Origin: Candidatus Poseidonia sp.
GTDB lineage: Archaea > Thermoplasmatota > Poseidoniia > Poseidoniales > Poseidoniaceae
DNA length: 19,102 nt
Reading direction: 5' to 3'
NCBI GenBank assembly: GCA_023254365.1
Contig: JALRLQ010000028.1
Coordinates: forward strand, 1-19,102
Shown here piece after piece: positions 7,720-15,271 of this stretch; the stretch's first letter is position 1, and every line of letters begins with the position of its first letter. The position numbers were made by a program, and so were the translations under genes. The notes below the pieces were generated by a model, which saw only the letters and a list, made by a program, of their open reading frames with translations, was not told the DNA's origin and made no database searches.

Positions 7720-7916
7720 ATTGACCACCTTCTGTTGGTGACCTGCAGCATTCAGTCCATAAGGACAATGGTGGCCAAATGAGCTGAAGAAATGAGGGCT
7801 GGCTGAAGAAGGTCCAACGATGGCGGCCAATCAATCAAAGCGTCGCATCTAAAAACCTCCTTCCGGTGGGGCGAATTGCACCTCCAATTCGTTGGTGTGG
7901 CCTTGTGGGTGAAATC
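7720..7916. promoter_or_regulatory. Divergent intergenic region, mdh and transhydrogenase promoters
   Basis: This gap of about 200 bases separates two divergent start codons and should hold both promoters. An A-rich CTAAAAA element at about 7849-7855 lies some 60 bases before the transhydrogenase start and could be a TATA-like box giving a leader of roughly 30 bases. On the mdh side only the AAGGTGG ribosome site (about 7725-7731) is clear. No strong palindromic operator was recognised. The boxes are inferred from position and composition alone. Confidence 0.3.
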
Positions 7917-9086
7917 ATGAAAATTGGCGTACCAAAAGAACCTGAAGGCGAAACCCGCGTGGGCATCGTTCCCTCAAGCATGAAGAAACTCACTCGGGCT
8001 GGATTCGAAGTGATCATCGAAGCCGGAGCGGGTGTGCAAGCCAATTATGCCGACCAAGACTACGTTGATGCAGGAGCCACCATCGGTAGCCGCAACGAAG
8101 CGTTGGGTTGTGAAAACATCGTCTGTATTCGTTTCCCGGGCACAGACGGTATCGCTGCCGGCACCAACCTCGCTTGCGTTTCCGATCCTTTTCGACATCC
8201 CGAATACGTCAAAGCCTGCGTTGATGCCAACATCACCCTCCTCTCGATGGATATGATTCCGCGCCGACTCTCGCGGGCGCAATCCATGGATGTGAACTCC
8301 AGCCAAGACAACCTTGCGGGCTACAAAGCAGTACTCCTCGGTGCTGCACAAGTACCCAAGGGCATCCCGATGATGACCACGTCTGCCGGAACCATTCGCC
8401 CAGCGAAAGTGGTGATCATGGGCAGCGGCGTTGCAGGTTTGCAAGCCATTGCAACGGCGAAGCGACTCGGTGCAGTCGTGTACGCTTCAGATGTACGCAA
8501 ATCTGCTGCCGAACAAATTGAATCGGTTGGTGGTCGATTCATTGAGGTGGACGGCATGGATGATTTTGAAGATGAATCCGGGTATGCGAAGCCACTCACG
8601 CCAGAGTTTATCCAAAAGGTAAACGACACGGTTTGTGGCGTTGCAAGTGATGCTGATATCATCGTCACCACGGCCCGTATTTTTGGCCGTCCTGCACCCA
8701 TTACGGTTCCATCATCGGCCGTTGCTAATTTCAAATCAGGTGCCGTGGTTGTTGACATGAACGCTGATGTTGGAGGAAATTGCGAAGCGACCGTCCCCGG
8801 AGAGATCATCACCACTGAAAACGGTGTTATCGTTGTTGGAACCTCCAACCTTCCCGGCACCTTGGCCAACACTGCATCCATGTTGTACTCCAACAACTTG
8901 ACCACCTTCTTCACTTCACTCGTCGACAAAGAATCTGGCGCCGTGGTGATTTCCGATGATGACGACATCCTTGTGGGTGCGCCTGAAGGTTCGGACTTCT
9001 ATGTCAACGGTATGGGCGGTGTTCTGATTTGCAAGGACGGTGCCATCCATCCGAAACAAACGCGCCTTGCGGGGGTGGTTGAATGA
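7917..9086 (+). CDS. pntAA: NAD(P) transhydrogenase subunit alpha, part 1 (NAD-binding)
   Basis: This is domain I of the proton-translocating transhydrogenase, which binds NAD(H) on the cytoplasmic side and passes hydride to NADP in subunit beta. The 389-residue product begins MKIGVPKEPEGETRVGIVP, the classic N-terminus shared with alanine dehydrogenase. It contains RLSRAQSMDVNSSQ at about 117-130, PMMTTSAGTI near 151-160 and the dinucleotide loop GSGVAG at 169-174. It lacks membrane helices, as expected when the alpha chain is split. The ATG at 7917, preceded by GGGTGA, is chosen over an upstream in-frame ATG at 7866 because it matches the family start. The stop overlaps the next start as ATGA, so the three subunits are translationally coupled. 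Confidence 0.95.
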   Translation: MKIGVPKEPEGETRVGIVPSSMKKLTRAGFEVIIEAGAGVQANYADQDYVDAGATIGSRNEALGCENIVCIRFPGTDGIAAGTNLACVSDPFRHPEYVKACVDANITLLSMDMIPRRLSRAQSMDVNSSQDNLAGYKAVLLGAAQVPKGIPMMTTSAGTIRPAKVVIMGSGVAGLQAIATAKRLGAVVYASDVRKSAAEQIESVGGRFIEVDGMDDFEDESGYAKPLTPEFIQKVNDTVCGVASDADIIVTTARIFGRPAPITVPSSAVANFKSGAVVVDMNADVGGNCEATVPGEIITTENGVIVVGTSNLPGTLANTASMLYSNNLTTFFTSLVDKESGAVVISDDDDILVGAPEGSDFYVNGMGGVLICKDGAIHPKQTRLAGVVE

Positions 9087-9394
9087 TAACGGAAGCCTCG
9101 TTGATTGCAAACCTCACACTGTTTATGCTGGCCATTTTCCTTGGCTTCGAACTTATCACCAAGGTTCCTGCAACGCTGCACACTCCGTTGATGAGTGGTG
9201 CGAATGCTATTTCGGGAATCAGTGTTGTCGGTGCGCTCCTGGGTGCCAATGTGGCTTACCAGGGCGGAGACACACTTGTCTCAGGACTGTTGGCATTTGT
9301 TGCACTGGTGTTGGCGATGATCAACGTCGTTGGCGGATTTGCTGTGACCAACCGGATGCTCAACATGATCGCCGGCAAGAACAGGAGGGCTTGA
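9083..9394 (+). CDS. pntAB: NAD(P) transhydrogenase subunit alpha, part 2 (membrane)
   Basis: This 103-residue membrane protein supplies part of domain II, the proton channel, of the transhydrogenase. It has three hydrophobic helices (about 8-27, 40-60 and 66-90) and the family signature VPATLHTPLMSGANAISGI at about 28-46. The separate small subunit is the Rhodospirillum-type arrangement; in Escherichia coli it is fused to the NAD-binding part. Its ATG overlaps the previous stop codon (ATGA), and only one base separates its TGA from the next ATG. Confidence 0.95.
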   Translation: MITEASLIANLTLFMLAIFLGFELITKVPATLHTPLMSGANAISGISVVGALLGANVAYQGGDTLVSGLLAFVALVLAMINVVGGFAVTNRMLNMIAGKNRRA

Positions 9395-9395
9395 C

Positions 9396-10814
9396 ATGGA
9401 AGCTTGGATCCCCCTCGGCTATTTGCTCTCAGCTGCATTGTTCATCTTCGGCTTGAAGAAATTGGGTCATCCTCGAACGGCTCCCCGCGGGAACCAATAC
9501 GGCGCCATGGGTATGCTGGTGGCCGTTTTGACGACGATCGTTGACATGCAACTCGCATCGGGTGGCATGAACTGGGAACTCATCATCGCCGGGCTTGTGG
9601 TTGGCTCTGTCATCGGTATCATCATGGCCATCAAGGTCGAAATGACCGGCATGCCTGAACTCGTTGCCTTGTTCAACGGATTTGGCGGTGCTGCCTCTGC
9701 TCTTGTGGCCCTTTCCGAGACATGGAAGTACATCGAGGGATCGGCCATGGTGCCCGAGGGTTTGACACTCCAAGTCATCATGCTCGCAGCAGGCCTCTCC
9801 GCACTCGTCGGATGGATGACGCTCACCGGCTCCATTCTGGCCATGTTCAAACTCAAGGGAGGCATCGAGGTCTTCGGTAAGTGGTTCAGTACGCCAACAT
9901 GGGGGCCATCTTGGCTGAACCCCGTCAAGGTCCTTCTTACGCTCAGCGTCCTCGCCCTCATTGTGGTGGCCATCGGTGACCCAACCAACACGGATTACCT
10001 CTGGGCCATCATCGGGATTTCGTGCCTGCTCGGAATTGTCCTCGTACTGCCTATTGGCGGGGCCGATATGCCGGTTGTTGTCTCGTTGCTCAACTCGTTG
10101 TCGGGTATTGCTGCGGCATTTACTGGATTTATCATCAGCAACCCTGTTCTCATCGTGGCTGGTTCGCTTGTGGGTGCGTCAGGACTGATCCTCACCTTCA
10201 TCATGTGCAAAGCCATGAATCGAACGCTACCAGATGTGTTGTTCAAATCCTTCGGCGGCACCACCAAGGAAAAGGTGACCCGCACGAAGGTTGGTTCCGA
10301 CCCTGACGAAGTCGCCATGATGGTTGATGGAGCACAAAAAGTCATCATCGTACCCGGCTACGGAATGGCTGTTTCACAGTGTCAACACCAGGTGAAGGAG
10401 TTCGGAGATTTGCTTGCCGAGAAGTTTGACACCGAAGTCAAGTACGCCATTCACCCCGTTGCAGGACGTATGCCAGGTCACATGAACGTCTTGCTTGCTG
10501 AGGCCAACGTCCCATACGAACAACTCATTGAAATGGATGAGATCAACCCTGAATTCCCAGAATGCGATGTTGCTGTCATCATCGGTGCAAACGACACGTG
10601 CAACCCTGCAGCACGGACCGGTGAAGGCCCACTGGCTGGGATGCCCATCATCGACGCCGACCAAGCTCGCACGGTTGTGATCGTCAAGCGGTCTCTTTCA
10701 GTTGGCTATGCTGGCGTTGACAACGACCTCTTCTACATGGACAAAACCATGATGCTCTTTGGAGACGGTAAAGCCATGATGACGGGCCTGAACAACGCCA
10801 TTAAGGAACTCTGA
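9396..10814 (+). CDS. pntB: NAD(P) transhydrogenase subunit beta (membrane and NADP-binding)
   Basis: The 472-residue subunit combines the rest of the membrane channel with the NADP(H)-binding domain III. About eight or nine hydrophobic segments occupy residues 1-275. The cytoplasmic part from about 305 carries the NADP-site signatures VIIVPGYGMAVSQCQH, YAIHPVAGRMPGHMNVLLAE, VIIGANDTCNPAA and KRSLSVGYAGVDNDLF, all essentially canonical. The enzyme uses the proton gradient to drive NADPH formation from NADH, or the reverse. GGAGGG about 8 bases before the ATG, inside the previous gene, sets the start. Length and motifs show no truncation. It completes a three-gene unit with the two alpha parts. 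Confidence 0.96.
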   Translation: MEAWIPLGYLLSAALFIFGLKKLGHPRTAPRGNQYGAMGMLVAVLTTIVDMQLASGGMNWELIIAGLVVGSVIGIIMAIKVEMTGMPELVALFNGFGGAASALVALSETWKYIEGSAMVPEGLTLQVIMLAAGLSALVGWMTLTGSILAMFKLKGGIEVFGKWFSTPTWGPSWLNPVKVLLTLSVLALIVVAIGDPTNTDYLWAIIGISCLLGIVLVLPIGGADMPVVVSLLNSLSGIAAAFTGFIISNPVLIVAGSLVGASGLILTFIMCKAMNRTLPDVLFKSFGGTTKEKVTRTKVGSDPDEVAMMVDGAQKVIIVPGYGMAVSQCQHQVKEFGDLLAEKFDTEVKYAIHPVAGRMPGHMNVLLAEANVPYEQLIEMDEINPEFPECDVAVIIGANDTCNPAARTGEGPLAGMPIIDADQARTVVIVKRSLSVGYAGVDNDLFYMDKTMMLFGDGKAMMTGLNNAIKEL

Positions 10815-10886
10815 TTGGAACAGAAACACACGGTCTTGAAGCAACATTCAAAGAGCGAGGGCAAGTGGAAAAGGCAAGGTGAGTTC

Positions 10887-11843
10887 ATGGAACGCAATTC
10901 ACGCACCATTTCGTTGATGCTCATCCTCTCTGTGCTGCTCGTGGCACCGGTTTTGGGCAATCCGAACGGCCCACCTTGGGACAACGGAGGGAACTTGGTC
11001 ATTAACACCGGGTGCACATGCCACGGTGGTGGCGCTCCATCGACCGAAGTCGTGGTCTCCATTTCCGGCGTACCACGAGCCTACAACGTGAGTGAATCTT
11101 ACACCTTCACCATCAGCCTTCAACACGCCTCGTACGAAACCGGTGGGTTCCTCTTTTGGGACAACGGCATTGGAACGTTGACGCCAGGTGAAGGAAGTCA
11201 AAGCGTGGCCGATGAGCCAGGAGCACTCTCGCAATCCGAGCCCGGCAACAACTGGGTTGTAACGTGGACGGCCCCAGCCGAGGACGTTGGACCGGCCAAC
11301 TTCAAGTTGGTTGGCAACGCTGTCAACGGCAACGGTGCATTCGACGAAGGCGATATGTGGAACATCTTGACCTTCACCGTGAGCGAACCGGGTTCAACCG
11401 TTATCGCCACCACGGAGGACGTTGCCCTTCGCACCATCAGCGTGGGTGACTACGACGCGCTCTTTGTTGCAGAAGAAGACCCAGAAGCGGTTGAAGCAGA
11501 ACGTCAAGAGGGCATCGCTCATGACTTCTTCGCCAATGGCAACCTCTACTATTGGACCACTCTCTCACTCATCATCGTCGCTGCTGTGATTCAAGGTGAA
11601 TTCTACGAACGACGATTTGGTGGCGGCCCTACGCACCTTGACAAGAGTCTCGCTGTCCCGCAAGGCCTCCGCCGTGGCTTCCTCGCTGCTGTACTCGGAC
11701 TCTTGTTGGCTTACCTCGTGGATGACGGCCAACCGTGGGGATACATCCTGGTGGTCGGCATGTTGACGCTGTGGTCTGCCTACGGTGTCTACCGAACCGT
11801 GGTTCAAGCCCGTGCCCCGAAGACCTACACCGATCTGGTATGA
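10887..11843 (+). CDS. Reeler-like 'choice-of-anchor V' membrane protein with CTCH motif
   Basis: The 318-residue product (ATG at 10887, preceded by AAGGTGAG) starts with a signal peptide or anchor helix (about 8-24). It continues with an extracellular beta domain resembling the Reeler-related 'choice-of-anchor V' family. The match rests on a cysteine-histidine motif near its beginning, a TGGFLF segment, WTAP near 127-130 and the NAVNGNG signature at 144-150. Relatives usually carry CxxCH, a haem-type motif, at the first position; here it is C43-T-C45-H46, one residue short. About 50 acidic residues follow, then three membrane helices (about 220-238, 262-279 and 283-304). It lies 72 bases after pntB and 9 bases before the tatC-like gene. 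It could bind haem or metal outside the cell, but the shortened motif leaves this open. Confidence 0.72.
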   Translation: MERNSRTISLMLILSVLLVAPVLGNPNGPPWDNGGNLVINTGCTCHGGGAPSTEVVVSISGVPRAYNVSESYTFTISLQHASYETGGFLFWDNGIGTLTPGEGSQSVADEPGALSQSEPGNNWVVTWTAPAEDVGPANFKLVGNAVNGNGAFDEGDMWNILTFTVSEPGSTVIATTEDVALRTISVGDYDALFVAEEDPEAVEAERQEGIAHDFFANGNLYYWTTLSLIIVAAVIQGEFYERRFGGGPTHLDKSLAVPQGLRRGFLAAVLGLLLAYLVDDGQPWGYILVVGMLTLWSAYGVYRTVVQARAPKTYTDLV

Positions 11844-11852
11844 GTTGGCAAC

Positions 11853-13121
11853 ATGGCAATTCTTCTCGAAGGAGATGAATACACCAATCCTCAATCCCAT
11901 TTGGATGAACTCACTGCACGAGTGACCGTCTTGTTTGTCAGTGTCCTCATGTTGACCGTGGTTTGGTCGTTTTTCGTGGACGATGTCTTGGGAACCTTGT
12001 TGTCGATGCTGGACCCGTGTCGTACCGATTGTATGAACGTCTATGACCCCGCTCAATGGAGCGCTGTACGCTGGTCCGCATCGCTTCTCCTTTCGCTGTT
12101 TTCGGTTCTACCATTGATGCTCCATCACGTGCACCAGTTCGCTCGACCTGGCCTGCTCAAAGCGGAATTTACAGCCCTGCGCCGTTGGACCGTTTCGTCA
12201 GCCTGCCTTCTGGTCACTGCAGCCTACCTCTTGGTGGTCAAGTTCTTGCCTGAACTCTACAGGGTCGGCTACGAGCAACATCTTGGTGCGGGTCTTCAGG
12301 GCCAATACAACGCAGTTCATTTGTTGATGTTTGCTCTTTACCTTGTTTGGGTGATTTGGCTTTTCTCGGGCACATGGTTGATGGTGCGTCTGATGGGGGC
12401 GGCTGGTTTGTTGACAAAGATGACAGCAGATTGGTGGCGTTGGCGTATCTATGGTCTTGGAGCTTTGCTGCTGATCGTTACCGTCCCATCTCATGCACAT
12501 TCCATCGCGATGCCCTTGGTTCTGGCGTATGCCACGACCACGGAACTTGTTGGCCGCACGTGGTTCGAACATCAACCAACCTCAAGAGGCCACATCGCTA
12601 CACGTTTTGACGCAGAAGGCCGGCGACGAAGGTATGCACTGGTGGATTGTTCTTGTGAGGGTGCAAACCAGCACCATGGATTCGCTGACGTTTCAGGATG
12701 TTCAACCGTTGATGCCACCAGTGTCTGCCGGTTCGGAGCCGACCGAGAGGCCATCATTGAGCACGCCATGCGTGCGGGAATCACTGACGTGGTCATCACG
12801 GGGTGCGATACACTGGCATGTCCGAAAGAATTTGTCAACAACATCGCCGGACTTGGAGCACGACTTCACGGTTTGAATTTGATGCACCTGCAAAATCATC
12901 TTGTTGAACTTCCACAGCGTGCCCTGGATGTTGAACTCTCGATGGAAGCGCTCATCACACAAAACACACCGAACACCGAGGTTGCTCTTTCACGAATACT
13001 CGAAACACACGGGTATGTTCCAACGAGTATGAACGTCTTGCCACACCCCGACGAAGGTTGGGGGTCTTTTTCCTCAACCCGCGAACAACACCTTCTCCCA
13101 CCGCATCATTCCAGGGCCTAA
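11853..13121 (+). CDS. tatC: TatC-like translocase subunit with six-cysteine C-terminal extension
   Basis: Residues 1-237 resemble TatC, the twin-arginine signal receptor of the Tat export system. HLDELTARV near the start matches the TatC N-terminus, with the key acidic residue at E19. FARPGLLKAEF at 96-106 matches the conserved cytoplasmic P..L..E loop. About six membrane helices follow the family spacing, and the core ends near MPLVLAYATTTELVG. A cytoplasmic extension of about 185 residues follows, which ordinary TatC lacks. A four-Arg stretch leads into a region with C266, C268, C283, C292, C318 and C323, including DCSC and VVITGCDTLACP. The alternation of cysteines with a VVI strand faintly recalls the N-terminal cysteine region of HdrA proteins, but that is a guess. 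TatC identity is probable; the core is divergent. No TatA is in the window. Confidence 0.7.
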   Translation: MAILLEGDEYTNPQSHLDELTARVTVLFVSVLMLTVVWSFFVDDVLGTLLSMLDPCRTDCMNVYDPAQWSAVRWSASLLLSLFSVLPLMLHHVHQFARPGLLKAEFTALRRWTVSSACLLVTAAYLLVVKFLPELYRVGYEQHLGAGLQGQYNAVHLLMFALYLVWVIWLFSGTWLMVRLMGAAGLLTKMTADWWRWRIYGLGALLLIVTVPSHAHSIAMPLVLAYATTTELVGRTWFEHQPTSRGHIATRFDAEGRRRRYALVDCSCEGANQHHGFADVSGCSTVDATSVCRFGADREAIIEHAMRAGITDVVITGCDTLACPKEFVNNIAGLGARLHGLNLMHLQNHLVELPQRALDVELSMEALITQNTPNTEVALSRILETHGYVPTSMNVLPHPDEGWGSFSSTREQHLLPPHHSRA

Positions 13122-13183
13122 ACACAGCCAGTGCAAGCACATACCCGACGAAGTTTCAAACAGAAGTGGGGCGACCTCCCGCC

Positions 13184-15271
13184 ATGAAGCGGATGTTGGC
13201 TCTGGTACAGGCCTTCGTTTTCTTCAGTGCTGCCGCGTGGTTTTGGGTCAACGATGACACGGTTGAAGCATGGCTGGAGCAACAACTCATCATCGAGGAA
13301 GACAGTGAGATTCCGCTCGTAGGATTGCAACCTGCTGAACATTGGTTGGTGGTCGTGGTGGATTTCCCCGGCCATCCGGCTGGTGAAGCATGGGGAACCG
13401 ATGAGGCAGAAAACCTCCTCCTACAAGCAGCCCAACCCTACATTGAGCAAGTCTCGGGTGGAGCATCGACGTTGTCGATTCATGTGCATCCGACGGTGGT
13501 CAGAGCCGGCAACGATCTCGCCGCCTACGGAGCAGACGATGCATCCAAGGACACCGATGCATCCGGTAATTTTCTTCCAGCAGCCCTGGCAGAAGAGGTC
13601 GTCTTGGCCATCAAAGACGAGGTGATTTGGGACGATTTTGACCTGAACGCAGATGGATTCGTCGACCGCTTGTTGATTCTTCACAGCACCAAGGGACAGG
13701 AAGAATCGCCTGGAACAACCAACCGAATATGGAGTCATTTTACCGAGTTCGAAAGTGTCTTGGACTTGCCCAACGACAAAAAAGCAGGACACTACACCAT
13801 GGCGAGTTTACAAACAGGTTCGAGTGGTGTTGGAACCATGTTGCACGAAATGCTCCATCAAATGGGTGCAGTGGACCTCTATCCCGTCCACGATGAAGGG
13901 GCCTATCAATCCTGGAAAGGGCCCGGAGATTGGGACATCATGGCCAGCGGGAACTGGAACGGCGGTGGACGCTGGCCTGCTTTACCAACGGCGGCGTCAC
14001 TCGAACTCATCAATGCACCCCGAATTGATGCGCTTGTGCTCGAATGGCCCGAACAGGCGAGCAAGCCGTGTATTGGACCGACCGTTGAATTCGAGGGCAT
14101 GTCGGAAGGTGGGAGAGCCGTCAAAATTCAAATCGCACCGCGGGAGTTTGTCTTCATTGAGTACCGTTCAGATTCCGGATACGACCAGCGATTACCGGGC
14201 CACGGTATTTTGGTCACCTACCAAGACCTGAGCGTTGGAAATTTCGAGCAGAATGAATTGAACACCAACCCGGAGTTGCCATGGTTGAAAGTAATCGAAG
14301 CAGACGGCACGAACGACCTGATCAACGGGGCCAATCAAGGCGAACAAAGCGATGTCTTTGGACACAACATGAGTTTTGGAGCAGATGGCATTCACATTAG
14401 AACACACGACGGTTTACTGGTCCATTGGACCGCTACGGTCAAGGTCGCCAACGAGAGTGCAAGCGTCGTGTTTCACGCAGACGACTGTTCACCCACCTTC
14501 ACGGTCGATTTACCCGACCACGGAGCAACGCTGTTGGCCAACGATGACTTGACGGTGGAGATTGATGGTGCTGGAGATTGCACCGCTCAACTTGTGGCGA
14601 CCGACGGTCGTCAAGTTGCGCTCGTTATGGAGAACGGGGAGGAGCGATTGCGTTTTGGTACCCCCGGCATGGCGAATACCCTTTCGAACATACAAGGTTC
14701 CATCACATGTGGAAATCGGACAGTTGACGTTGATTACACCGTTCACGTGATGAATCGGATACCAACACTTCAACCGTTTGAAGGGATAATTGAACCCTAC
14801 GAAACGACCATGCTCACCGTGCCATTGGAATCCATGGGCGAGGGGGACCAGTCGCTCACCGTCATCATCGATGGACCGCTTGGCCGAGTGGCGGAAGCAC
14901 CCAATGCCGTGAATTTGAACGATGAATTCATTGTCATCAACATCGTACCAAACGGATTGTTAACGGATAACATGCTGGTTCACGGCACCGTGACGTTGAT
15001 GACCGAACAAGGAAACTCATGGTCGTTGGACGTCGAATTGCAGGCCGTGGATTCAGAGGATGAGTGGAATCTTCTCTGGCTTCAACCCAACATCGTCTTG
15101 GCTCTGCTCGCTTCCTTGATGGGTCTGTTTGCTCTCCTTGCCACCAGAACAAAAACGCCTCCAACACCATCAGAAGGCTCCGTTGCTACAGCACCACAGC
15201 ACGTCGTAGATGCATGGGGGAGAGAACTCGATATCGAAGATTCAGGCGTTCCGTTTGATGTTCAAGAATGA
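13184..15271 (+). CDS. M6-family (immune inhibitor A-like) secreted metalloprotease, membrane anchored
   Basis: The product (695 aa from the ATG at 13184) has an N-terminal signal or anchor helix (about 4-22). The zinc protease motif is HEMLHQMGAVD at 221-231 (H221, E222, H225, G228, D231), followed by GDWDIMASGNWNG at 248-260, the conserved region of M6 peptidases. At 151-161 the loop DFDLNADGFVD reads as a dockerin or EF-hand type calcium site. Beta-rich domains fill about 300-630. A membrane helix (about 632-652) and a short cytosolic tail close the chain, so the protease probably faces outside while tethered. The chosen ATG is favoured because it starts the signal helix; 42 residues upstream in the same frame look non-coding and overlap tatC. 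The last 30 bases overlap the convergent endA gene. Confidence 0.88.
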   Translation: MKRMLALVQAFVFFSAAAWFWVNDDTVEAWLEQQLIIEEDSEIPLVGLQPAEHWLVVVVDFPGHPAGEAWGTDEAENLLLQAAQPYIEQVSGGASTLSIHVHPTVVRAGNDLAAYGADDASKDTDASGNFLPAALAEEVVLAIKDEVIWDDFDLNADGFVDRLLILHSTKGQEESPGTTNRIWSHFTEFESVLDLPNDKKAGHYTMASLQTGSSGVGTMLHEMLHQMGAVDLYPVHDEGAYQSWKGPGDWDIMASGNWNGGGRWPALPTAASLELINAPRIDALVLEWPEQASKPCIGPTVEFEGMSEGGRAVKIQIAPREFVFIEYRSDSGYDQRLPGHGILVTYQDLSVGNFEQNELNTNPELPWLKVIEADGTNDLINGANQGEQSDVFGHNMSFGADGIHIRTHDGLLVHWTATVKVANESASVVFHADDCSPTFTVDLPDHGATLLANDDLTVEIDGAGDCTAQLVATDGRQVALVMENGEERLRFGTPGMANTLSNIQGSITCGNRTVDVDYTVHVMNRIPTLQPFEGIIEPYETTMLTVPLESMGEGDQSLTVIIDGPLGRVAEAPNAVNLNDEFIVINIVPNGLLTDNMLVHGTVTLMTEQGNSWSLDVELQAVDSEDEWNLLWLQPNIVLALLASLMGLFALLATRTKTPPTPSEGSVATAPQHVVDAWGRELDIEDSGVPFDVQE

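Noticed and set aside
8321..8968. A 215-codon minus-strand frame inside pntAA
   Set aside because: Antisense to canonical NAD-binding motifs; Ser/Thr/Pro-rich translation without domain structure.
11565..12056. A 163-codon minus-strand frame across the CTCH-protein and tatC junction
   Set aside because: His/Gln-rich translation with no motifs, opposite two membrane-protein genes that fit known families.
13058..13183. Longer start for the M6 protease
   Set aside because: It overlaps the end of tatC and would bury the signal helix behind 42 non-conserved residues.
13755..14231. A 158-codon plus-strand frame within the M6 protease
   Set aside because: Different frame of the same strand; the protease frame holds the zinc motif and this one has no recognisable feature.
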